Source: Roseovarius sp. MMSF_3281 (GTDB taxonomy: Bacteria > Pseudomonadota > Alphaproteobacteria > Rhodobacterales > Rhodobacteraceae). Taken from it: a DNA stretch of 64,000 nt. Below are positions 54,683-64,000 of the stretch, piece by piece (the first letter of the stretch is position 1; every line of letters starts with the position of its first letter). The notes beneath the pieces were generated by a model. That model saw only the letters and a program-made list of their open reading frames with translations. It made no database searches and was not told where the DNA came from. The position numbers were made by a program, and so were the translations under genes. The stretch lies in assembly GCF_030733685.1 (NCBI RefSeq), contig NZ_JASHIM010000003.1, forward strand, positions 62,001 through 126,000, given 5' to 3'.

Positions 54683-55312
54683 ATGTCTGACTTTTCACCT
54701 GACTTCCAGAACCGCCTTCGGGATCTGATGCGGTGGCGGCGCGACGTGCGCCGCTTCCGCTCGGACCCGGTGGACGAGGACGTGCTTGCCGCCTGCCTCG
54801 ACACCTTTTGCCTCGCCCCCTCGGTGGGCTTAAGCGAGCCTTGGCGTGTTGTCCGCATCGAAAGTGCCGCGGCCCGCGCAGCCGCGCTTGAGAATTTCAG
54901 CCAAGCCAACGACGCGGCCCTTGCCGGATATGATGGCGAAAAAGCCAAACTTTACAGCAGCTTGAAACTTTCCGGCATGCAGGAAGCCCCGGTTCAACTG
55001 GCCATTTTCTGCGACGAAAGCACCGGCAAGGGCGCGGGTCTGGGCGCAGGCACAATGCCCGAGATGCGCCGCTATTCCGTCGTCGGGGCCATCACCCAAT
55101 TCTGGCTTGCCGCCCGGGCCCATGGCCTTGGCGTCGGGTGGGTTTCGATCCTTGACCCCGACCGCCTGAATATAGACCTAAATATCTCGAAAGATTGGGT
55201 TTTGGTGGGATACCTATGCGTCGGCTGGCCGGAAGAAACCAGCGAAACACCCGAACTTGAAACAGCCGGCTGGGAAGACCGCCGTGGCCACCTGCCGATC
55301 GAGGGCCGCTAG
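54683..55312 (+). CDS. bluB: 5,6-dimethylbenzimidazole synthase
   Basis: 209 residues of the nitroreductase-like BluB family: FQNRLRDLMRWRRDVRRFRSDPVD, CLAPSVGLSEPWR, MPEMRRYSVVGAITQFWLAARAHGLGVGWVSILDP. It breaks down FMN to make the lower ligand of cobalamin. Placed between rpsP and rimM, 18 bp after rpsP. Confidence 0.93.
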   Translation: MSDFSPDFQNRLRDLMRWRRDVRRFRSDPVDEDVLAACLDTFCLAPSVGLSEPWRVVRIESAAARAAALENFSQANDAALAGYDGEKAKLYSSLKLSGMQEAPVQLAIFCDESTGKGAGLGAGTMPEMRRYSVVGAITQFWLAARAHGLGVGWVSILDPDRLNIDLNISKDWVLVGYLCVGWPEETSETPELETAGWEDRRGHLPIEGR

Positions 55313-55313
55313 G

Positions 55314-55457
55314 ATGTTCCGAATTGTCCGCCTTGTCGTGCTTTGCCTCATTGCCTTTGTCGCGGGTATCCTCTTTGAACGCCAATCCCACGGCGAACGC
55401 TGCATAGCGCAGGGCGGCACCATGAATGGCCCCATCTGCACAGGAGCGGCCCAATGA
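55314..55457 (+). CDS. Small single-pass membrane protein
   Basis: 47 residues, [24 protein letters not shown]... one hydrophobic helix, then two Cys in the outer part ([17 protein letters not shown]). Its stop overlaps the rimM start (ATGA) and it begins just after the bluB stop, so it is translated in the bluB-rimM-trmD run. Family unknown to me. Confidence 0.75.
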   Translation: MFRIVRLVVLCLIAFVAGILFERQSHGERCIAQGGTMNGPICTGAAQ

Positions 55458-55978
55458 CCGATCAAATCTGCCTTGGTGCAATCGCCGGCGCCTTTGGCGT
55501 CAAAGGCGAAGTGCGCCTTAAAAGCTTCACCAGCCATCCCGAAGATGTGGCCGCCTATGGCGCCCTGACCACCGAAGACGGCAGCCGTGAGTTTACCGTC
55601 ACTCTCAGCGGCCAAACCGCCAAAGGCGCTTTGGTTGTCAGGCTTTCGGATGTGCTGACCAAGGAACAGGCCGACGAATTGCGCGGTGTGCGCCTGTTCG
55701 TGCCGCGTGATCGCCTGCCCTCGCTTCCCGATGACGAGTTTTACCATGCCGACCTTATAGGCCTTGAGGTTTTTGATACCGCAGGCGGCAGCCTTGGCCG
55801 GGTCAAGGCCGTGCTCAACCACGGGGCGGGGGATTTGCTCGAAGTGCATGGTCCCGCGCTCAAATCCACGGTTCTTCTGCCCTTCACGCGTGAGGCCGTG
55901 CCGACCGTCGACCTTGGCCAAGGCAGGATCATCGCCGACCCGCCCGAGGGCCTTTTCCCCGCGCCGGAGGGGTCATGA
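55454..55978 (+). CDS. rimM: 16S rRNA processing protein RimM
   Basis: 174 residues; N-terminal RimM domain ([25 protein letters not shown]) and C-terminal PRC-barrel ([39 protein letters not shown]). Assists 30S assembly and binds S19. Overlaps both neighbours by 4 bp. Confidence 0.96.
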   Translation: MTDQICLGAIAGAFGVKGEVRLKSFTSHPEDVAAYGALTTEDGSREFTVTLSGQTAKGALVVRLSDVLTKEQADELRGVRLFVPRDRLPSLPDDEFYHADLIGLEVFDTAGGSLGRVKAVLNHGAGDLLEVHGPALKSTVLLPFTREAVPTVDLGQGRIIADPPEGLFPAPEGS

Positions 55979-56772
55979 CGGACGCGCCCAAATCCCATGG
56001 CCGCAAATCCATCTCGGCCAGCCTGAAACCCCAGGACCTGATGGCGGAAACCCCGCGTCTGGCCAAGGCATGGCGCACACAGATCATCACGCTTTTCCCA
56101 CAGGCGTTTCCCGGTGTTCTGGGCGAAAGCCTGACCGGGCGCGCCCTAAAGGACGGGCTTTGGCAGCTGGATACCGTTGATTTGCGCCGCTTCGGAGAAG
56201 GCAAGCACCGCAATGTCGATGACACGCCTACAGGCGGCGGCGCAGGTATGGTCCTGCGCCCCGATGTCATGGGGCGCGCCATCGACGAGGCCCGCGCCGC
56301 CATGCCCCCCGCCGCACCGCTTGTATACCTCAGCCCGCGGGGCCGCCGCTTTGATCAGGCCATGGCGCACAGCCTGTCCCAGACACCCGGCGTCACGTTG
56401 ATTTGTGGCCGGTTCGAGGGCATGGATGAACGGGTAATCCAACACTACGGCATCCAAGAGGTCAGCCTTGGCGACTTCGTCCTGACCGGCGGGGAAATCG
56501 CCGCGCAAGCGTTGCTGGATGCCACCGTGCGCCTGATCCCCGGGGTTCTGGGCAATGCCGACTCGACCGAGGAAGAAAGCTTTTCCGAGGGCCTTCTGGA
56601 GCATCCGCAATACACCCGCCCTTCCGAATGGAAGGGCCACAAGATCCCCGATGTCCTGATGTCGGGCCATCACGGCGAGATCGCCAAATGGCGCCACGAG
56701 CAGGCCAAGCAGATCACCAAAACCCGCCGCCCCGACCTTTGGGCCGCGTACCAAAAACGCGACGCGGAATAA
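55975..56772 (+). CDS. trmD: tRNA (guanine37-N1)-methyltransferase
   Basis: 265 residues of the SPOUT family with a 30-residue N-terminal extension before [20 protein letters not shown]. Trefoil-knot blocks: [53 protein letters not shown]. It methylates G37 next to the anticodon and prevents frameshifting. Confidence 0.96.
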   Translation: MTDAPKSHGRKSISASLKPQDLMAETPRLAKAWRTQIITLFPQAFPGVLGESLTGRALKDGLWQLDTVDLRRFGEGKHRNVDDTPTGGGAGMVLRPDVMGRAIDEARAAMPPAAPLVYLSPRGRRFDQAMAHSLSQTPGVTLICGRFEGMDERVIQHYGIQEVSLGDFVLTGGEIAAQALLDATVRLIPGVLGNADSTEEESFSEGLLEHPQYTRPSEWKGHKIPDVLMSGHHGEIAKWRHEQAKQITKTRRPDLWAAYQKRDAE

Positions 56773-57047
56773 GGCGCCTCTGCCCTTGCCAGACAGGTAA
56801 TTTTTGCCTAAAAGCCGTCCATCCCGCTCAGGATTCTGAGTCGGGCGTGTTTTCTGTCGCGCTTATGCCTTCGGGTTTCTTCATCCGAACAGGCAAGACC
56901 GCACCGAAACAGGCGACACGAAACAGCAGATAACGCCGATCTGATCTCTGGCGGGCGCGACATGCGGACCCGGACGAAGACCAAGAGCTCTCAGACCGCA
57001 TCACACCTTTGCGGGCCAAACCGCAAGCAATGTTAGGAGATGATCAG
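56773..57047. other. Intergenic leader before rplS
   Basis: 275 bp between trmD and rplS with no gene. A short AGGAGATG-like ribosome site ends it. An r-protein leader structure is possible but I see no convincing conserved fold. Confidence 0.35.
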
Positions 57048-57431
57048 ATGGACCTGATCGCACAACTCGAAGCCGAGCAAATCGCAGAGCTCGGCAAGAC
57101 GATCCCGGATTTCAAAGCCGGGGATACCGTCCGCGTCGGTTTCAAAGTGACCGAAGGTACGCGTACCCGTGTTCAGAACTTCGAAGGCGTCTGCATCAGC
57201 CGCAAGAACGGTTCGGGCATCGCCGGTACGTTCACCGTGCGCAAGATTTCCTTCGGTGAAGGCGTGGAACGTGTGTTCCCGCTCTACTCGACCAACATCG
57301 ACAACATCACCGTGATACGCCGTGGCCGCGTGCGCCGCGCCAAGCTGTACTACCTGCGTTCGCGCCGCGGCAAGTCGGCCCGTATCGCCGAAGACACCAC
57401 CTACAAGCCCAAGTCCGGCGCATCGGCATAA
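57048..57431 (+). CDS. rplS: 50S ribosomal protein L19
   Basis: Start at the ATG at 57048 ([22 protein letters not shown]) behind AGGAGATG. 127 residues; core [60 protein letters not shown] and the basic [23 protein letters not shown] end. Confidence 0.97.
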   Translation: MDLIAQLEAEQIAELGKTIPDFKAGDTVRVGFKVTEGTRTRVQNFEGVCISRKNGSGIAGTFTVRKISFGEGVERVFPLYSTNIDNITVIRRGRVRRAKLYYLRSRRGKSARIAEDTTYKPKSGASA

Positions 57432-57442
57432 GGAGCGGCACG

Positions 57443-57664
57443 ATGAGAAAAGACATCCACCCCGACTACCACTTCATCGACGTCAAACTGACCGATGGCA
57501 CCGTTGTTCAAATGCGCTCGACCTATGGCGCAGAGGGCGACACGCTGTCCCTCGACATCGACCCCTCGGCACACCCAGCATGGACCGGTGGCGGCACCCG
57601 CCTGATGGATACCGGCGGCCGCGTGTCGAAGTTCAAAAACAAATACGCCGGTCTGGGCTTCTAA
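57443..57664 (+). CDS. rpmE: 50S ribosomal protein L31
   Basis: 73 residues, [29 protein letters not shown]. No cysteine occurs, so this is the zinc-free (C-) form, which does not act as a zinc store. It follows rplS by 11 bp and ends in a terminator. Confidence 0.94.
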   Translation: MRKDIHPDYHFIDVKLTDGTVVQMRSTYGAEGDTLSLDIDPSAHPAWTGGGTRLMDTGGRVSKFKNKYAGLGF

Positions 57665-57690
57665 TCACCCTTTCCGAAGTAATGCCAAAG

Positions 57691-57719
57691 GCGCCGTCCC
57701 CCCTGGGGCGGCGTCTTTT
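57691..57719 (+). terminator. Terminator after rpmE
   Basis: GCGCCG-T-CCCC pairs with GGGGCGGCG(T) over a 3-nt loop, with one bulged T, then CTTTTC, 26 bp past the rpmE stop. Confidence 0.75.
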
Positions 57720-57894
57720 CGTTTGGCATGGCGGCGCGCAGCAATCGCTTGGCTTCACACCGCATGACGAAACCGACCGGGCCGCGAAGAACCCACCTCA
57801 AACGCATCATCTGGGGCTTTCCAATTCAGCACCCGGCATATACTGTAGCGCCACCGTCACGGGCTAACACGTGAGATGAAGGGGTTCGGGGGAC

Positions 57895-58704
57895 ATGGCG
57901 CATATTATTGTCGTCGGAAACGAAAAGGGCGGCGCGGGCAAATCCACCGTGTCCATGCATGTGGCAACCGCCCTTGCACGCATGGGCCACAAGGTCAGCG
58001 CGCTGGACTTGGACCTGCGCCAAAAGACCTTTGGTCGCTATGCCGAGAACCGTCGGAAATTCCTCGAAAAATCCGGGCTTGGACTTGCCAGCCCCTACTA
58101 TCACGATCTTCCCGAGGTTGACCCCGAGACCCTGAAGCAGGGCGAAAACATCTATGACCGCAGACTTTCTGCCGCCGTGGCCGAATTGGAGCCTGACAGC
58201 GACTTCATCGTCATTGACTGTCCCGGCTCGCATACGCGGTTAAGCCAGGTGGCACACAGTCTGGCGGACACCTTGGTAACGCCTCTGAACGACAGCTTCG
58301 TCGATTTCGACCTTCTGGCGCATGTGGATGACGACGGAAAAAAGATCATCGGCCCCTCAGTCTATTCCGAAATGGTGTGGAATGCCAGACAGTTACGCGC
58401 CCAAGCCGGATTGAGGCCGATTGATTGGGTGGTGGTGCGGAACCGGTTGGGGGCGCAGCAGATGGTTAACAAGAAAAAGATGGGCGACGCGCTGGAAAAC
58501 CTGGCCAAGCGCATCGGTTTCCGCACCGCGCCCGGTTTCAACGAACGGGTCATCTTCCGTGAGCTGTTCCCGCGTGGCCTGACCCTGCTGGACCTCAAGG
58601 ACGTGGGCGTGAAGCAGCTCAATATCTCGAACGTGGCCGCGCGGCAGGAATTGCGCGACCTGATCAAGGCCTTGGACCTGCCCGGGGTCGAGGTGGATTT
58701 CTAA
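57895..58704 (+). CDS. mipZ: Division-plane positioning ATPase MipZ
   Basis: 269 residues, ParA-like. Deviant Walker A KGGAGKST (about residues 11-18), the switch/Walker B blocks DLDLRQKTFGRYAENRR and FIVIDCPGSHTRLSQVAHSLADTLVTPLNDSFVDFDLLAHVD, specific to MipZ rather than ParA. MipZ forms a bipolar gradient from ParB-parS and blocks FtsZ near the poles. It stands alone behind a 230-bp region. Confidence 0.95.
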   Translation: MAHIIVVGNEKGGAGKSTVSMHVATALARMGHKVSALDLDLRQKTFGRYAENRRKFLEKSGLGLASPYYHDLPEVDPETLKQGENIYDRRLSAAVAELEPDSDFIVIDCPGSHTRLSQVAHSLADTLVTPLNDSFVDFDLLAHVDDDGKKIIGPSVYSEMVWNARQLRAQAGLRPIDWVVVRNRLGAQQMVNKKKMGDALENLAKRIGFRTAPGFNERVIFRELFPRGLTLLDLKDVGVKQLNISNVAARQELRDLIKALDLPGVEVDF

Positions 58705-58734
58705 GCCGCCAAAAAACCTACAGTTTTCAACCTG

Positions 58735-59643
58735 TTAAACAGGCGGCCCCGTGCGCGGCTGTGGCCGGGTGTGCATCCGGCGGCGTTGCAGAAGCACCCA
58801 AAGATTGGACACGAACAGCACCCCGATGACCACAACCCCGCCCAGAAGCGCCCAAGGGCCGGGGTCTTCGCCCACGACATACCAAACAAGGATCGGGGCC
58901 AGCACCGATTCGAGCAAAATCAGCAACGCCACCTCGGCGGAACTGATGTAGCGCGGCCCAAGGGTTAATAGGGTGGTCGATCCGGTAATGAAGGCCCCGT
59001 GCGCCAAAATCAGGTTCCACTGCGCCTGCCACGCGGGCAGCGGATCGGCCAAGGGCCAGACCACCAATGAGGCCCCGATATAGGCCAGCGGAATGGCCGG
59101 AACCATAGATGTTGCGCGCACCTTGCGCACCGCGGTCATCGCGGCGGCAAAGCTGGCCGAGACACAAAGCGCCACCAAATCGCCCGACCAATGGGCGCCG
59201 TGGGTCTCGCCCGAGCCCTTGGCGATGATGCCAAGGCCCACGAAAACGCCCATCATCGTTAACACCATGCGGCGGCTGACCGTTTCACCCAGAAACACCC
59301 GGCTGAAAATCGCGGCGAAAACCGGCATCGAGGCGATGATGAAGACAACATTGGCAACGCTGGTCCAGGTCACCGCCAAAACGAAACCCGGCGCGGTGGC
59401 GGCAATCAGGACGGTGTATATCAGCCCCGGCACACCGGTTTTCAACACCGGCTTGAAACCGCTAACCCCTTGAAAAACCAACAGTCCCAAGAGGATCAAA
59501 CCGCCCGAAACCACCCCGCGCCAAAAGGTGATCGTGGGCGCGCTGGCCTCGATCAGCCGGACGAAAAGCGAGTCCGGGACGACGAAGAGCACCCCAAGCG
59601 TGGTAATCAAAAGGCCTTTGACATGATCGTTCATGGCCCGCAT
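58735..59643 (-). CDS. DMT superfamily transporter, EamA type
   Basis: Starts possible at 59661 (TTG), 59643 (ATG, used here) or 59634 (ATG); none has a strong ribosome site. About 302 residues, ten hydrophobic helices in two EamA repeats (first to ~135, second ~150-290). The opening VPDSLFVRLIEASAPTITFWRG is typical of EamA carriers. Substrate unknown. Upstream on its strand lies palindromic array C, which probably controls it. Confidence 0.9.
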   Translation of the reverse strand: MRAMNDHVKGLLITTLGVLFVVPDSLFVRLIEASAPTITFWRGVVSGGLILLGLLVFQGVSGFKPVLKTGVPGLIYTVLIAATAPGFVLAVTWTSVANVVFIIASMPVFAAIFSRVFLGETVSRRMVLTMMGVFVGLGIIAKGSGETHGAHWSGDLVALCVSASFAAAMTAVRKVRATSMVPAIPLAYIGASLVVWPLADPLPAWQAQWNLILAHGAFITGSTTLLTLGPRYISSAEVALLILLESVLAPILVWYVVGEDPGPWALLGGVVVIGVLFVSNLWVLLQRRRMHTRPQPRTGPPV

Positions 59644-59692
59644 CAGTTCAGGTTTTGGCAAGAAAAGTAAAGACGCCCGAAAAAAGAACCAG

Positions 59693-59779
59693 CGTACGAG
59701 TCGTACGTTTTAACCCCGAATTTCGTACGAAAACCGGGGGGTCGCTGACAACTATCGTACGAGTCGTACGTTTCGTACG
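59693..59779 (-). promoter_or_regulatory. Palindromic CGTACG array C
   Basis: CGTACG starts at 59693, 59702, 59724, 59756, 59765 and 59774. Read on the minus strand towards the EamA gene the steps are 9, 9, 32, 22, 9, the same plan as array B plus one extra repeat. The bases between the sites also align: CGGGGT follows the middle palindrome in both B and C. TACGAC (59705-59700) is a possible -10. Confidence 0.8.
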
Positions 59780-59979
59780 AAACTCGGGGCCAAAGCCGCG
59801 TTGAAGGAGCACGCTCTCCTCTGCCGTGATCACGCGCAGGTTAACGCGATGGGGGATGAAAACTTAACGACGTGGGCGCAGAGCCAGTACATGATGGACG
59901 TGAGAGCCCTTGCCGGACATTGAGATAATGAGCCGCGCGGGGGTAATATCCGCTGTGGGCCGCGCGGGTTTTGAAATCT
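59780..59979. other. Intergenic stretch between the EamA and methyltransferase genes
   Basis: Beyond array C no gene is convincing. A minus-strand 18-codon frame (59922-59866, starting MSGKGSHVHHVL) is too short to call; it could be a leader peptide. The rest of 59644-59692 is the 5' leader of the EamA gene. Confidence 0.3.
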
Positions 59980-60720
59980 TCAAACCGGCTTGGCCTCGGG
60001 CTTGGGCTTGAGGACGTCCAGCGGCCGCCGCACGGTTTCGCGCAAACCCGGGCCTGAGGGCGCTTGCACCCGCTTGGTCGCCTCGACCATCAGCACCCCG
60101 CCCGCCGCCACCGGCGACAGTTGCGTGCCCAGCCGTTCCCACATTCCGGAGGTCTTGCGCCAGAAGCGGCGCGACGATGGCGGTTGATAGAGCGTCGTGC
60201 GATGGCGCAACGGCATGAATTGATGCGCTTTGAGCTGATTTTCCAACTGCGATTGCGAATAGGGGCGGCCAAAGCCGAACGGCGTGGCATCGCTGCGCGA
60301 CCAAAGGCCCGCACGGTTGGGCACGATAAACAGGACCGAGCCGCCGGGGCCAAGCACGCGCCAGCATTCTTCCAGAAGCGGCGAGGGCTGTTCGCTGGTC
60401 TCAAGCCCATGCACGACGAGCAGCTTATCGACATGCCCGGTTTCCAAGGGCCAGCGGGTTTCCTCGCAAAGGACCGAGACGTTTTCCATCCCCTGGGGCC
60501 AGCCAATCACCCCCTGCGGCCCCGGCATCAACCCGATGATCCGCCGCGCATCGGGCAGGTAGGGGCGCAAGAATGGCACGGCAAAGCCATAGCCCACCAC
60601 GGTCTGTCCCTGTGCCTCGGGCCACAATCCAAGCACGGCTTCGCGCACGGTTTTCTGGGCCGCACGGCCCAGTTGGCTGCGGTAATAGAAATTCCTGAGG
60701 TCTTGCACATCGAGATGCAT
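59980..60720 (-). CDS. SAM-dependent methyltransferase, class I
   Basis: Start at the ATG at 60720 ([29 protein letters not shown]); 60735 is also possible. About 246 residues. Rossmann-type features: [19 protein letters not shown] (weak glycine motif), [43 protein letters not shown] (the Methyltransf_11 acidic-loop and strand-5 block). Substrate unknown. Divergent from gloB. Confidence 0.85.
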   Translation of the reverse strand: MHLDVQDLRNFYYRSQLGRAAQKTVREAVLGLWPEAQGQTVVGYGFAVPFLRPYLPDARRIIGLMPGPQGVIGWPQGMENVSVLCEETRWPLETGHVDKLLVVHGLETSEQPSPLLEECWRVLGPGGSVLFIVPNRAGLWSRSDATPFGFGRPYSQSQLENQLKAHQFMPLRHRTTLYQPPSSRRFWRKTSGMWERLGTQLSPVAAGGVLMVEATKRVQAPSGPGLRETVRRPLDVLKPKPEAKPV

Positions 60721-60783
60721 TGCAGCCGGGCCCATGATCCGTCACTCTTGAACGTAACAATAACCGGCAAATGGGGAAACACC

Positions 60784-61551
60784 ATGACATTAGAGTTTGA
60801 GACCGTACCCTGCCTCTCGGACAATTATGCCTACCTGGTGCATGATCCCGCGACCGGGGCGACGGCGGCCGTGGATGTGCCCGAGGCCGCGCCGATCCTT
60901 GAGGCGCTGACGCGGCGGGGCTGGACCTTAACGGACGTTTTGCTGACGCATCACCATTGGGATCACGTGGACGGCTTGGCCGAACTTTTGGATGCGGCCC
61001 CGGCGCGGGTGATCGGGGCCAAGGCCGATGAACATCGCCTGCCGCCCCTGAACCTGGCGGTGAGTGAAGGCGACAGCGTGACGATCGGTGACGAAACCGG
61101 GGTGGTCATGGATGTCTCGGGGCACACCGTGGGCCATATCGCCTTTCATTTCCCCGACTCGAAACTGGCCTTTACCGCCGACAGCCTGATGGCCCTTGGC
61201 TGTGGCCGCGTGTTCGAGGGGACCATGCCGCAGATGTGGAAAAGCCTGTCGAAGCTGGCCGCCCTTCCGCCCGAGACAGTGATCTGTTCGGGCCATGAAT
61301 ATACCGCCGCCAATGCAAAATTCGCGCTGAGCATTGATCCGGACAATCCGCGGCTTATATCGAGGGCTGAGGCGGTTGAGGCCGCAAGAACCAAGGGGCA
61401 GCCGACCGTGCCTTCGGTCCTTTCCGAAGAATTGGCAACCAATCCGTTCCTGCGCGCCGGTGATCCGGGCCTTCAGGCCGGGCTTGGCATGGCCGGGGCC
61501 GACCCCGGGGATGTCTTTGCCGAAATTCGCGCCCGCAAGGACCGGTTTTGA
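60784..61551 (+). CDS. gloB: Hydroxyacylglutathione hydrolase (glyoxalase II)
   Basis: 255 residues, metallo-beta-lactamase fold: LLTHHHWDHVDG, the VSGHTVGHIAFH His, the FTADSLMALGCGRVFEGT bridging-Asp block and the late SGHEYTAANAKFAL block. The C-terminal glutathione-binding region is present (NPFLRA). It hydrolyses S-lactoylglutathione to D-lactate. Confidence 0.95.
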   Translation: MTLEFETVPCLSDNYAYLVHDPATGATAAVDVPEAAPILEALTRRGWTLTDVLLTHHHWDHVDGLAELLDAAPARVIGAKADEHRLPPLNLAVSEGDSVTIGDETGVVMDVSGHTVGHIAFHFPDSKLAFTADSLMALGCGRVFEGTMPQMWKSLSKLAALPPETVICSGHEYTAANAKFALSIDPDNPRLISRAEAVEAARTKGQPTVPSVLSEELATNPFLRAGDPGLQAGLGMAGADPGDVFAEIRARKDRF

Positions 61552-61708
61552 CCTGCTGCCTGACGCAAAATGCGCATCCGTCACGAAAAGTGAGCGGGTG
61601 TGACCAGAAAATCCTTGAAGCCATGGCAATATCGACCAAACTTTAAGGTTATGAGGCCAAGGTTGGTGGGCACCCGCCCATCGACCCCAGATCAGAAGGA
61701 GCACCAAA

Positions 61709-64000
<2,292 letters not shown>

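Noticed and set aside
59866..59922. 18-codon frame starting MSGKGSHVHHVL
   Set aside because: Too short and without a clear ribosome site; mentioned only as a possible leader peptide.

Overview
The window looks like chromosomal DNA of an alphaproteobacterium of the Rhodobacteraceae (Roseobacter group). The signs are high-GC coding with strong third-position G/C, a MipZ division ATPase, an F0 ATP synthase operon (atpI-B-E-F'-F) kept apart from the F1 genes, a BluB gene between ribosomal protein genes, a DUF6478-type protein, and typical family neighbours (mutL, rmuC, ilvD, accD, folC, ffh, rpsP-rimM-trmD-rplS-rpmE, clpA).

Layout. Positions 1 to about 6491 are the right end of an integrated mobile element. 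It holds unrecognised A+T-richer cargo (1-1918), a Rep_trans-like replication initiator, an AlpA/excisionase-like protein, an unknown coiled-coil protein and a tyrosine integrase, and it stops at a 3' fragment of tRNA-Arg(UCU), the attachment site. From 6526 to 21133 runs one tightly packed 12-gene minus-strand catabolic operon: GMC oxidoreductase, FAD 2-hydroxyacid dehydrogenase, AroE-like enzyme, aldehyde dehydrogenase, SDR, a Liv-type ABC importer with a fused permease-ATPase, a ThDP enzyme, a quinone oxidoreductase and a zinc alcohol dehydrogenase. A divergent GntR/FCD regulator faces it. Together they suggest uptake and stepwise oxidation/decarboxylation of an alcohol or 2-hydroxy acid, possibly aromatic.

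21968-26724 is a small accessory patch between that regulator and tRNA-Ser(GCU): a gene remnant, a terminator and a large apparently exported Sel1-repeat/CHAT (caspase-like) protein. From 27115 to the right edge the content is mostly core: ychF, trpA, a lactate dehydrogenase, a rhodanese plus persulfide-dioxygenase-like pair under a likely sulfide-responsive operator, mutL-rmuC, ilvD, a CPBP protease, accD-folC, a LysM protein, F0 ATP synthase, UspA, ArsR-GT61, EamA/LysR/azoreductase, ffh, two GNATs, chorismate mutase, rpsP-bluB-rimM-trmD-rplS-rpmE, mipZ, a second EamA transporter, a methyltransferase, gloB and clpA (cut by the right edge).

The most unusual signal is not a gene. Three short arrays of palindromic hexamers (CGTACG at 4921-4996, TGTACA at 53809-53886, CGTACG at 59693-59779) share the same internal spacing (pair, 32, 22, pair) although their core sequence differs and they sit at unrelated genes. 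In the chorismate mutase and EamA cases the middle sites overlap a plausible -35/-10, so these look like promoter-embedded operators of an undescribed regulator family. The Sel1-CHAT protein and the substrate of the 12-gene operon are the other points of real interest.
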